The translations under genes and the position numbers were made by a program. 64,000 nt of DNA from Sediminibacterium ginsengisoli. Lineage in GTDB: Bacteria > Bacteroidota > Bacteroidia > Chitinophagales > Chitinophagaceae. This document shows positions 36,894 to 44,914 of this stretch, one piece after another. The notes beneath the pieces were generated by a model. The model did not search any database. It saw only the letters and a list, made by a program, of their open reading frames with translations, and was not told where the DNA came from. The DNA is taken from positions 1-64,000 of the forward strand of contig CAMDLR010000002.1 in the NCBI GenBank assembly GCA_945901845.1. Reading direction: 5' to 3'. How positions within the stretch are numbered: the first letter of the stretch is position 1; the number at the start of each line of letters is the position of its first letter.

Positions 36894-37637
36894 CTATAAA
36901 GACTTTACGGCGCGAACATAGAGGAACCGGTCCTTTGATTTGTTGATCTGCTTGCCATTGTTGAAATGCTGGTACCACGCATAGTTGAGGTCGATCTCCG
37001 TAGAAGAACTCCAATAGTAGTCATTAGCAAAATTGCCAATTTTTTCTTTGTTTTTATACATAACATTCAATTCAGACTTAGTAGGCAATCGCCAACCTTT
37101 TCCTAAATTACGACAGGCTTGTTTAGCATCATCCCAAGTAAATATTTCGGGAAAATCGTTTTGTGCAACTATTAAACTACCAATTTTAATAGGTTTACCT
37201 ATAATTTTTTTGATACTATCCATTTTACTTACCACATTTGCATCACTCACTGCACGCACAGATATCCTGGTATATTCGTATTCAACATCGTTGCTTGACA
37301 TTTGTCCATCCTTGAAGTGCTTAATCACTGCTTCTTCATACCCAATCTCGTTTTTACCAATCCAGGTAAAACTCCAATACCAGTCATTAGCAAAATTGCC
37401 AATTTTTTCTTTGTTTTTATACATAACATTCAATTCATCTTTGGTAGGTATTCGCCAACCTTTACCTAGTTTAGCACAGGCCTTTTGAGCACCCCTCCAA
37501 TTCATTCCATCAGGAAAATCATTTTCTGCAACTAAAAGATTACCAATTTTAATTGGCTTACCAATTATCTCTTTTGCATCTTGCGCAAAACAAAAACTAG
37601 CAATAAGCACCAGAGGTAAGAACGATAACTTTTTCAT
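36894..37637 (-). CDS. Exported protein with two DUF1566/Lcl-type domains
   Basis: A 247-residue protein with a signal peptide (M-K-K, hydrophobic run, C-F-A-Q-D) and two tandem copies of a DUF1566-like domain (about residues 22-135 and 140-247). Each copy has I-I-G-K-P-I-K-I-G, W-x-x-A-x-x-A-C-x-x-L-G-K-G-W-R-(I/L)-P-T-K, E-L-N-V-M-Y-K-N-K-E-K-I-G-N-F-A-N-D and Y-W-S, then a divergent end and V-R-A-V. DUF1566 belongs to the C-type-lectin-like folds, often ligand-binding surface proteins. The two halves share a 55-bp perfect repeat exactly 363 bp (121 codons) apart, evidence of recent duplication or conversion. It is the last of three paralogues on this strand. Confidence 0.82.
   Translation of the reverse strand: MKKLSFLPLVLIASFCFAQDAKEIIGKPIKIGNLLVAENDFPDGMNWRGAQKACAKLGKGWRIPTKDELNVMYKNKEKIGNFANDWYWSFTWIGKNEIGYEEAVIKHFKDGQMSSNDVEYEYTRISVRAVSDANVVSKMDSIKKIIGKPIKIGSLIVAQNDFPEIFTWDDAKQACRNLGKGWRLPTKSELNVMYKNKEKIGNFANDYYWSSSTEIDLNYAWYQHFNNGKQINKSKDRFLYVRAVKSL
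37020..37074. repeat. 55-bp perfect in-frame repeat, copy 1
   Basis: Identical to 37383-37437, offset by exactly 363 bp, so the reading frame is kept. It encodes the E-L-N-V-M-Y-K-N-K-E-K-I-G-N-F-A-N-D segment of each DUF1566 domain. Flanking parts of the two domains are clearly diverged. Confidence 0.9.
37383..37437. repeat. 55-bp perfect in-frame repeat, copy 2
   Basis: Second copy of the 55-bp repeat at 37020-37074, in the first domain of the same protein. Confidence 0.9.
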
Positions 37638-37706
37638 AGTTATAATTAATTTAATATAAAACTACAGTATATTTTTAACTTAACAGATTTTGATAATTAG
37701 GTAACA

Positions 37707-37748
37707 TCACAATATTGTTTTCCCTTGCTTGTAAACAATCGAAATAAC
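37707..37748. repeat. 42-bp direct repeat, copy 2
   Basis: Second copy of the repeat at 36797-36838 (two mismatches), in the 3' flank of the frameshifted paralogue. Confidence 0.75.
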
Positions 37749-37802
37749 TAACTCTTTCTTAATAACAGAGGACAGCTAAATACAGACCTTAAAACGATTG
37801 TG

Positions 37803-38197
37803 CTATAAAGACTTCACAGCACGAACACAATAATTCTCATACTTACCTTGTCTAAACCGATTACCAACGTTAAGAGAATACTCTTTTCCAATCATGATTA
37901 TTTGGCTCCATGCATAATTGCCATCTTCCGAAGAACTCCAATAGGCATCATTTGCAAAATTGCCAATTCTATACTTATTTAAAGACAGATAATATAATTC
38001 ATCTACAGTAACCTCCAACCCCTACCAAGTTTAGCACACGCAGCTCTTGCATAAACCCAATCCATACGATTTTGAAAGTCGTATTGAGCAACAAGAAGCT
38101 TCCCAATTTTAACCGGCTTACCAATTATATCTTTTGCATCTTGCGCAAAAGACAAACAAGTAATAAGCACCAGAGGTAGAAATAATATTTTTTTCAT
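37803..38197 (-). pseudogene. Frameshifted DUF1566-type paralogue
   Basis: The N-terminal part (38197 down to 38003) encodes a signal peptide, I-I-G-K-P-V-K-I-G and C-A-K-L-G-R-G-W-R-L, then runs into a stop. The C-terminal part (38018 down to 37803) continues in another frame with V-D-E-L, K-Y-R-I-G-N-F-A-N-D-A-Y-W-S-S-S and ends V-R-A-V-K-S-L like its paralogues. Where the intact genes have L-P-T between G-W-R and the next block, four bases appear to be missing near 38015, which explains the shift. A sequencing error is possible. It is 12 bases after the gene at 38210. Confidence 0.75.
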
Positions 38198-38209
38198 TCT
38201 AACAAAATT

Positions 38210-38635
38210 TTAAAGCAATTTTACAGCGCGAACAACGCATTTGTTGTTACTGATACTGGCGTAGCCTTGAATACCACTAGTGAAATACTGCCGCCACGCG
38301 ATACCTTCACCAATTTCTTCGGCAGTCCATTTTGGATCCCAGAGTTGTTTAGGTACCAAGGTAGAAGTCCAATAGCCCTCCCAATCACTAACGTTGCCCA
38401 TTTTTCTTCTATTATTATATAAAATATTCAATTCAGCCTTAGTTGGCAATCTCCAACCTTTTCCTAAAGTACTGCACGATTTTTTAGCTTCAGCCCAATT
38501 CATTTCATTAGGAAAATCATATTCTGCTACCAATAAATTGCCGATTTTAATTGGCTCACCAATTATCTCTTTTGCATTTTGCGCAAAAGAAAGACATGTA
38601 ATAAGCAACAGCGGTAAGAATAAAAACTTTTTCAC
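38210..38635 (-). CDS. Exported DUF1566/Lcl-type single-domain protein
   Basis: A 141-residue intact member of the local DUF1566 family. The signal peptide ends S-F-A-Q-N. The domain has I-I-G-E-P-I-K-I-G, C-S-T-L-G-K-G-W-R-L-P-T-K, E-L-N-I-L-Y-N-N-R and Y-W-T-S-T, then an insert rich in tryptophan and proline (about residues 92-115) not found in the paralogues, and ends V-V-R-A-V-K-L-L. Its upstream region (38635-38680) is nearly the same as that of the 37637 gene, so the promoter was duplicated too. Function unknown; surface binding is a family-based guess. Confidence 0.8.
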   Translation of the reverse strand: MKKFLFLPLLLITCLSFAQNAKEIIGEPIKIGNLLVAEYDFPNEMNWAEAKKSCSTLGKGWRLPTKAELNILYNNRRKMGNVSDWEGYWTSTLVPKQLWDPKWTAEEIGEGIAWRQYFTSGIQGYASISNNKCVVRAVKLL

Positions 38636-38858
38636 AGTTATATGTAATTTAATATAAATCTACTGTATATTTTTAAATGAACAAACTTTGCATAGGATAT
38701 CAATATCACTATTGAATTTAACCCTATTGTTTGGACTCAATCAATTGAACAATTGAATTAGATGATTATATATTAACAATATTTTATCTATAAAAAAAAT
38801 AATGTCCACGCATCTCATTTAACTTAGACACAAATTCTTAGGATAAAATATTTGACAT

Positions 38859-39494
38859 ATGAAAAACACTTTTTTAGGCATACTAGCAATGCTATTTTTT
38901 AGCTACCAAGCTTCTGCTGATTCCCCGCTTACTTCTACAGAGTTTTATAAAGCATATGAGAAATTACCAATTATACAGCTTGCTGGTGATTCAAATGGTT
39001 TGCTAACGAAAGAGCTAATCAAATATTTAGCTGACAAGGATAATCCAACAGACGTTAAAATCGCTCTAATTAATAGATTAGGATGGAACATAAAGGGTAA
39101 AAAAAATGCTAGTATTTTAATTAAATACTTAAAATCAAAATATAGCTTTAATACCACTGCCGAATTAAAAGCTGGCTTAAGCACATCGGATTTAATTTGT
39201 ATAGCATATTTAAAGTCGATGGATAATTATTTTGATACAAAAGAAGCATTAACATTTGCTACTGCAGCTCAAGCAAAAGAACCAAAAAGTTATACAATCA
39301 ATATAATCAGAAGTTTAATTAAAGCACAAGACTATGTTTATAAAAGCTATTGTCAAGTGTTTAAAATTGTAGATGAAGTTAGAAGCGACGAAAAACTTAC
39401 AATTGATTTTAATAAAGAAGCCTCTGATATTATCTTTGAGTATATAGATGGATATAAAAAATACTGTAAAAATGAAACCTCTAAAGTGAATTAA
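38859..39494 (+). CDS. Hypothetical exported protein
   Basis: A 211-residue protein I do not recognise. It starts with a clear signal peptide (M-K-N, hydrophobic run, Y-Q-A-S-A-D). The mature part is helical and looks repeat-like (K-E-L-I-K-Y-L-A-D-K-D-N-P-T-D-V-K-I-A-L-I-N in two parts, then S-I-L-I-K-Y-L-K-S), somewhat like HEAT-type helical pairs, which is only an impression. It precedes the M15-like gene by 11 bases on the same strand. AT-rich. Confidence 0.7.
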   Translation: MKNTFLGILAMLFFSYQASADSPLTSTEFYKAYEKLPIIQLAGDSNGLLTKELIKYLADKDNPTDVKIALINRLGWNIKGKKNASILIKYLKSKYSFNTTAELKAGLSTSDLICIAYLKSMDNYFDTKEALTFATAAQAKEPKSYTINIIRSLIKAQDYVYKSYCQVFKIVDEVRSDEKLTIDFNKEASDIIFEYIDGYKKYCKNETSKVN

Positions 39495-39505
39495 AAGATA
39501 ATAAA

Positions 39506-39958
39506 ATGAAGAAGCTATTAAAAATCATTGTGTTCATATTTTTATTTATAACAATTACTTTTTTTACTGTTTTTAACAATACAAGTCTTGCTAGCCAGGT
39601 TACATATGGTTACTATAAGAAACTAAAAGAAGTTTTAGTTGAAAAAGGCTATCAACCTAAGATGCTAGTTATATGTACTTACAGATTTAAGTGGTTAAAT
39701 AATCTGTTAGTTAAATTTAATAGTGCTGCACCGGAAAGTTGGCACACAAAAGGAAGTGCAATTGATTTTATTGTATTTGATATCAATGCAGATGGGAAAT
39801 CAGATGCTAAAGATGTTGATATTGTTAAAGAGATTTTAGATAAGCAAATAATTAAATCAAATGGCGGCATTGGAACTTATAAAACAGACAAGCATACATT
39901 AAATCATCAGATGATTCATATTGATGATCGGGGATCTAAAGCAAGATGGAACTACTAA
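39506..39958 (+). CDS. M15-like (VanY/DD-peptidase fold) exported protein with a calcium-loop insert
   Basis: A 150-residue protein with a signal peptide or membrane anchor (residues 4-22). The zinc-site pattern of M15 peptidases is visible: S-W-H-T-K-G-S-A-I-D-F (SxHxxGxAxD) near residue 80, and a late H-Q-M-I-H-I-D with the last histidine. Between them D-I-N-A-D-G-K-S-D-A-K-D-V-D is a good dockerin/EF-hand-type calcium loop. M15 enzymes cut D-Ala ends or L-Ala-D-Glu bonds in peptidoglycan. The protein is short and the usual arginine/tyrosine region upstream of the motif is only partly seen, so activity is uncertain. It follows the 38859 gene by 11 bases. Confidence 0.68.
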   Translation: MKKLLKIIVFIFLFITITFFTVFNNTSLASQVTYGYYKKLKEVLVEKGYQPKMLVICTYRFKWLNNLLVKFNSAAPESWHTKGSAIDFIVFDINADGKSDAKDVDIVKEILDKQIIKSNGGIGTYKTDKHTLNHQMIHIDDRGSKARWNY

Positions 39959-39996
39959 TAAATAAAATAACTTAATTCATTATATAATTTATCTAC

Positions 39997-41253
39997 ATGA
40001 AAAAGTATATTATCAGCTTTTTTATTATATTTTACTTCTTACCAGCAACTGTTAATAGTCAATCAAATAAAAACAGTACAATAAAAGCTTTAAAAGTTGG
40101 GAACCAACTATGGATGGAAGAAAACTTAGACGTCGCAATTTTTAGAAATGGTAATGCCATTAAACAAGCTAAATCAATGAAAGAATGGATAGATGCAGAT
40201 GATACTAACACACCTGCGTGGTGTTATCCAGAATTCAAAAACTCTAATTCACATTTAGGAAAATTATATAATGTATTTGCGGTAAACGATGATAGAGGAT
40301 TGGCTCCAAAAGGATGGGCTATTCCCACAGATTATGATTGGGATTTATTGGTTGACTTTGTTGGTGATGAGATAAATGGTGGTAAACAATTACAATCTCT
40401 TCCAATTGTTTTAAATGGCGCTGCTACAAATTTTATGGGTTCATTTTTTAATAAACGGCCAGGCTCTATGAATTTAGACGGATTTTGGGGTTTTGGAGAA
40501 TCGAATAGTTGGTGGAGTATATCAACAATTAATGAAAGCAACTGGGTTAGGTACATTAGCAAGAACGGTCCAATTGCAAGACATTTATCTAGTACTTGGG
40601 GGCAAGGAATGGCTATACGATGCATAAAAACTGAATTAAGTGTAGAAGCAGCCCCAAAGGAATATGTTGAAAATTATAATGACAATTATACTTCAATTCA
40701 ATCTATAACCATTGGAAGTCAAATTTGGTCTAGTAAAAATCTAACTGCAAAACATTTTAGGAATGGAGATACTATTCACTATGTAAACAACGCTGATGAG
40801 TGGAAAAAAGCAAATGATGCAAAAATTCCAGCATGGTGCTATTACGATGACAGGTCAATAAATGGAAAAAACTATGGTTTAATGTACAATTGGTACGCCA
40901 TAGTGGACAAGAGAGGATTAGCCCCCATAGGATGGCATATTCCTTCACTAAATGAATGGTTTAAGTTATTTGAACATTTTGGTGGAGATAGTTTGGCAGG
41001 ACCTGAATTAAAAAATAAAGTTTTATGGTATGGTAATGGAAATGATAGATCAGAGATGAATATACTTCCCGCTGGAGGAAGAAATATGTATGGTGTCTTT
41101 CACTTTGGGATTGGCGGATCTGTTGCTTATTGGACCTCTACTGAATTTAACTCAGAAATGGCTTACTGTATTTATTTTGGAGATAAAGACAAGGTCAATA
41201 ACTCTACCACAGAAAAAAGTCACGGCTATTATATAAGATATGTTAAAGATTAA
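39997..41253 (+). CDS. Exported protein with two FISUMP (Fib_succ_major) domains
   Basis: A 418-residue exported protein with a signal peptide (about residues 1-21) and two copies of the Fibrobacter succinogenes major paralogous domain, at about residues 28-210 and 230-418. Each copy has the typical I-G-x-Q-(L/I)-W-x-x-(E/K)-N-L, R-N-G-(N/D), A-W-C-Y, Y-N-x-(F/Y)-A-(V/I), R-G-L-A-P-x-G-W-x-I-P and a final C-(I/Y) with I-R-(C/Y). FISUMP domains are surface-located and share the C-type-lectin-like fold with DUF1566, so this fits the neighbouring genes. Ligand unknown. It stands alone after the M15-like gene. Confidence 0.85.
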   Translation: MKKYIISFFIIFYFLPATVNSQSNKNSTIKALKVGNQLWMEENLDVAIFRNGNAIKQAKSMKEWIDADDTNTPAWCYPEFKNSNSHLGKLYNVFAVNDDRGLAPKGWAIPTDYDWDLLVDFVGDEINGGKQLQSLPIVLNGAATNFMGSFFNKRPGSMNLDGFWGFGESNSWWSISTINESNWVRYISKNGPIARHLSSTWGQGMAIRCIKTELSVEAAPKEYVENYNDNYTSIQSITIGSQIWSSKNLTAKHFRNGDTIHYVNNADEWKKANDAKIPAWCYYDDRSINGKNYGLMYNWYAIVDKRGLAPIGWHIPSLNEWFKLFEHFGGDSLAGPELKNKVLWYGNGNDRSEMNILPAGGRNMYGVFHFGIGGSVAYWTSTEFNSEMAYCIYFGDKDKVNNSTTEKSHGYYIRYVKD

Positions 41254-41283
41254 ACCCGATTACGTGTAATTAAAGTTTCTCAA

Positions 41284-43137
41284 TTATTTCTGAAACAAAT
41301 TAGGCATTGAATATTTTTGAGTTAAGCGCTTAATTTCTTCGAAATAATATTCAGTCCACTCACTTCTAATTTCATACTTCAACGCATTGGGATAAATCCA
41401 ATTATCAACCATAGAATTGATAAATAAATGAAGCACTTTTACAGCAGAATCCTTTTGATCGAGTTTAAGCAACAATTCCGAAAATGATATCAAGCCTGAA
41501 TTAAGATCAATCTGAATTTTATCAATTATTAATAAAGCTTCTTTTGCTCTTTTTAATGCTGTCAGCTTATCCCCTTTTTCTAAATAAAAAGAAATTATTG
41601 AGTTGAAGTGACTGATAATATAGGAATCAAAGTAAACATTTGAATTATCCTTCAAATTATAAGATAATGTTTGAATATTATTATTCAGGTTTTTTTCCAT
41701 ACTAAAAATAGATATTTCTTTTGAAGTACTATCATTCTCATTAATAGGCAAGAGTTGATACAAAATTCCATCAAATTGCAAATAATTCTTAAATTTTTCA
41801 TCTTCAGCAGCAAATAAAATTGGACGAGTATTGATATTTTGCTCAATAATATCAAAAAGCAACAACTCATTTAACATTAAGTAGTCCCCATTTTGAAAAT
41901 TTAAAAAATTAGTGAGATTTTTTTGCTTTGAAATTGATAAGAATTTACTTGGGTCGATAATTAAATTGGTTTGAGAATAGGGATAATTTTTTATTTTACT
42001 ATCCGAATCTGGATTTTTCTTAATCTTATCATTATAACAAAATGACAAAAAATCAAACAAAGATATAGGTCGATTAGAATTAATATTTTCTTCTTCCTTG
42101 AAAAATAAATAGGAAAATTCACTTTTGCTATAAAAGCTTTCTGGTGTTCTAAACTGAACTAATTTTGATTTTTTTAAAAAATCAATATAATGTGAATTTG
42201 CGAGCAACCCATTATTTATGACAATAACATCATTTCTATAATTTTTTACTTGTTGCATATACCACAAAGGATATGTATCGTTATCACCAAATGTTATCAA
42301 TATTGAATTTTGTGGACAAGCATCCAAGTATTTCTTTCCCATTCGTTCAATACTCTCATCAGACTCAATCTTATTTAAAAAATTTCTAGCTTCTTCGTTT
42401 TTCTTACAAATAAGCATATACTGATAACCATACATTTTTTCATTGAAAGATTTCATTCTGGTATTACCAACTAAAGTCTGATATTTTGGATTTGATTTTG
42501 ATAATTTTTCCCAAATAGATATAGATTCATTTATATATTTTACTGCCAACTGAATTCGACGATCTGAAGGAAGTTCATAATAATCTAGTACTTTATGTTC
42601 TGGAATTTCTGTAGATAAATAATCTGAATTTGCTAATATCTTAGTATGCTTACTGTAACTAAAATTATTTAAAAGAAACCCATCTGCATAATTGGAGTAA
42701 GCACGAGCCAAACCCTCCATTAGTGTATCATTTAAATTTGCTTTGCCTTCTAATTCATTGATCATATCTTCAGCCCAGCCATCATACCCATAATATTTAC
42801 AACGCTCAAACATATATTTATTTTGAGAATTAGTATTCAAATATTCAATCCCTGCTGATTTTGCAATTGCTTCATTATCAACTTGCTCAAAATTTTGCAA
42901 CTCATAGTAATTGGATATTGATTTATCCCAAAATAATTGTTCAGCATTTAAAGAATCTTCTTTAATTACAAACCAGCCTTCTTTTTTCTTAGCAAATTCT
43001 ATTTTAGTGTAGCTTTCATTCTTATACAAACGAAAAAAGTTTTTAACTACTTCAGGGTATGAAGGAACAAAATCCTGAGCAAAATTTGACAATGGTAAAA
43101 AGATGATAACTACAAAAACAAAAATGAGCCTTTTCAT
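41284..43137 (-). CDS. Exported protein related to the soluble C-terminal region of DUF2723 proteins
   Basis: A 617-residue protein with a signal peptide (M-K-R, hydrophobic run, N-F-A-Q). The centre carries C-P-Q-N-S-I-L-I-T-F-G-D-N-D-T-Y-P-L-W-Y, then N-D-V-I-V-I-N near residues 280-310. That pattern is what I know from the region after the membrane part of DUF2723 (protein O-mannosyltransferase-like) proteins of Bacteroidota, but here no multi-helix membrane part is present. The C-terminal 120 residues look like TPR-type helices (A-L-K-R-A-K-E-A-L-L-I-I). Role unknown. The gene is AT-rich and stands alone. Confidence 0.65.
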   Translation of the reverse strand: MKRLIFVFVVIIFLPLSNFAQDFVPSYPEVVKNFFRLYKNESYTKIEFAKKKEGWFVIKEDSLNAEQLFWDKSISNYYELQNFEQVDNEAIAKSAGIEYLNTNSQNKYMFERCKYYGYDGWAEDMINELEGKANLNDTLMEGLARAYSNYADGFLLNNFSYSKHTKILANSDYLSTEIPEHKVLDYYELPSDRRIQLAVKYINESISIWEKLSKSNPKYQTLVGNTRMKSFNEKMYGYQYMLICKKNEEARNFLNKIESDESIERMGKKYLDACPQNSILITFGDNDTYPLWYMQQVKNYRNDVIVINNGLLANSHYIDFLKKSKLVQFRTPESFYSKSEFSYLFFKEEENINSNRPISLFDFLSFCYNDKIKKNPDSDSKIKNYPYSQTNLIIDPSKFLSISKQKNLTNFLNFQNGDYLMLNELLLFDIIEQNINTRPILFAAEDEKFKNYLQFDGILYQLLPINENDSTSKEISIFSMEKNLNNNIQTLSYNLKDNSNVYFDSYIISHFNSIISFYLEKGDKLTALKRAKEALLIIDKIQIDLNSGLISFSELLLKLDQKDSAVKVLHLFINSMVDNWIYPNALKYEIRSEWTEYYFEEIKRLTQKYSMPNLFQK

Positions 43138-43286
43138 TCTATTAAAATTTGTTGAATATTAAATTGAGGCAAATATACAAATAACATTATATATATTAGT
43201 ATAATTTATTCGATTAGCCTATACTAATTATATCATAAATATCATACGCTTTTATCAGACACCACACTAAATAATTATACTTACAA

Positions 43287-43655
43287 TTATTTTGATTGAC
43301 TAGGACGCTTAAAAATTACCACAAGCCTTTGAGGCCTGATATTTGGCTGAAGACCATTCACACCATCTCCACTAGCTAATAGATTTGGAAATACGGTTTC
43401 CATTTCTAAATAGGATGTAGCAATTTCCCAGCCATCTATTCCAAATTTATTTAAAGAAGAATCGCTAGGCAAAACAGTAGAACTCGAAATTGTTCGCTTG
43501 AAAAAATCAGCTCCTTTGGAATAAGATTTATCGACAGCTTGAATTTTCTCTGCATCAAAATAAACAGTTTTATATTCCCATTTAATTTTATTTTGACAGC
43601 TAGAAAAAATAATTACTAGAATTAAAATTGATAAAAATGATAGTTTGTTTTTCAT
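43287..43655 (-). CDS. Hypothetical lipoprotein, DUF4177-like
   Basis: A 122-residue lipoprotein: hydrophobic signal ending in the lipobox I-F-S-S-C. The mature protein has W-E-Y-K-T-V at its start, L-N-K-F-G-I-D-G-W-E-I-A in the middle and L-V-V-I-F-K-R-P at the end, the layout of small DUF4177-type proteins (W-E-Y-K ... L-N-x-x-G-x-x-G-W-E ... F-K-R). No function is known for that family. It has an insert of some 30 residues before the last strand. It closes the AT-rich block. Confidence 0.7.
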   Translation of the reverse strand: MKNKLSFLSILILVIIFSSCQNKIKWEYKTVYFDAEKIQAVDKSYSKGADFFKRTISSSTVLPSDSSLNKFGIDGWEIATSYLEMETVFPNLLASGDGVNGLQPNIRPQRLVVIFKRPSQSK

Positions 43656-43738
43656 AGAATTAAAAATATACTCGAATATATGAATTTAACATAATATAAT
43701 TTCACTTAAAAGGCTATTTTTCCAGGCTAGCTACCTCC

Positions 43739-44815
43739 CTATTTTAAATCTTTGAAACTGAGGCTTGTAAAAGCCTTATAATACAACCAGTGTCCAAAGT
43801 TATTGGGATGATTTATATTATTTGCCAGTAACGAAGGTTGATCCTTGCGTGCAAATACTTTTTCGAAAACGCCATACACATCTATATAGGCACAATTAGC
43901 GGCAGCTGCTGCTTCTTTAGCAGCCTGGGTGTATGATTCCATTTTGTGGCTTGCATAATGCCAATTTTCATTGGGTCTAAAACAGGAATAAATAATTACT
44001 TCTGCATTTTTACTTTGCTTACTCTTTTGTGCTAAAGCGATAAGGTTATTTTTATATTCACTTGGTGTTATACCTCCCACATTTGCTTCATTCATACCCC
44101 AGCCAAGCAGTATTAAATCTGGATTTTTTTGACCCACAGTAGCATCCCATTTTAAAATAGCTTCAGTTGTTGTATAACCTGGTAATGAAGCGTCTTCCCA
44201 ACTAATATTAGTTGCTTTATAAGTTTGTTTTAAATAATCAATCCATCTATTTTGAAATCTATATTGTTGAGCACTTGCCTCGCCTCCTGCAGATATGCTA
44301 TTCCCGTAGCTTACAATATTTACAGGGCTTCCACGTAATAATTTATTTTTGAACTCAGCTAAAAAATTGCTTTGATCAGTTGTTTCAACTAGTAAATCAT
44401 TTTGTTTAGTTGTATAATCGACCCAAATAAAATAGGGATTGTTGCTGTAGTTTGAAAAATTGTTTTGGTCAAAATCTGTTTTCCCAAACAATGTATACTT
44501 TGCATAATTAGGTATGCGGGAATTTACTGTTCTTGCAATAGTGCCATTTTTATAATTGATCGTATAATCGGTTCCTTCTTGGTAAATGATGGAACCCGAA
44601 TCGGAAGGCAAATACGTACTACGTAACCTTACCGAACTCTTTACAATAGATGTATATAAAAAATTAGATGAAGTTGTATCAGCAAGTAAAAAAGACTCGC
44701 CTTCTATCTTGTTTTTCCCTTTTACTGAAACAAAAGGTTGCACTGTTTTGCAAGACCATAACAAGCAGGATAAAATAAGTAATACAAATAAAAACTGCTT
44801 CCTAGAAGTATGCAT
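43739..44815 (-). CDS. SGNH/GDSL hydrolase lipoprotein
   Basis: A 358-residue lipid-anchored SGNH hydrolase. The signal has the lipobox L-L-W-S-C. An N-terminal beta-rich domain (to about residue 150) precedes the hydrolase domain, where block I reads S-Y-G-N-S-I-S-A-G-G (Ser nucleophile; the usual G-D-S is G-N-S), block III is L-G-W-G-M-N-E-A, and block V is N-H-P-N-N-F-G-H with the catalytic His. Family members are esterases acting on polysaccharide acetyl groups or lipids. A perfect -7 promoter element lies 18 bases upstream at 44833-44840, so it is a separate unit from the GMC gene behind it. Base composition is back to the core type. Confidence 0.82.
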   Translation of the reverse strand: MHTSRKQFLFVLLILSCLLWSCKTVQPFVSVKGKNKIEGESFLLADTTSSNFLYTSIVKSSVRLRSTYLPSDSGSIIYQEGTDYTINYKNGTIARTVNSRIPNYAKYTLFGKTDFDQNNFSNYSNNPYFIWVDYTTKQNDLLVETTDQSNFLAEFKNKLLRGSPVNIVSYGNSISAGGEASAQQYRFQNRWIDYLKQTYKATNISWEDASLPGYTTTEAILKWDATVGQKNPDLILLGWGMNEANVGGITPSEYKNNLIALAQKSKQSKNAEVIIYSCFRPNENWHYASHKMESYTQAAKEAAAAANCAYIDVYGVFEKVFARKDQPSLLANNINHPNNFGHWLYYKAFTSLSFKDLK

Positions 44816-44832
44816 TCAAAAGGATTGAAGCA

Positions 44833-44840
44833 CAAATCTA
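44833..44840 (-). promoter_or_regulatory. SGNH hydrolase gene promoter -7 element
   Basis: Minus-strand TAGATTTG, a perfect TAnnTTTG element, 17 bases before the ATG. Confidence 0.45.
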
Positions 44841-44914
44841 GTTTTATTTATATAAGTTTAATAAATTATATAAATTTAGCCTTATTTGATTGTCAATCAA
44901 GTTGTTAGCGCAAA

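Noticed and set aside
36894-38635. Active diversity-generating retroelement
   Set aside because: The domains are of the right kind, but no reverse transcriptase and no template repeat are in the window; kept only as a hypothesis to test.
35640-43700. Integrative element with attachment repeats
   Set aside because: No integrase, transposase or conjugation gene was found, and the T-arm end of the RNA gene is not repeated near the right edge. The island idea is kept only as composition and content.
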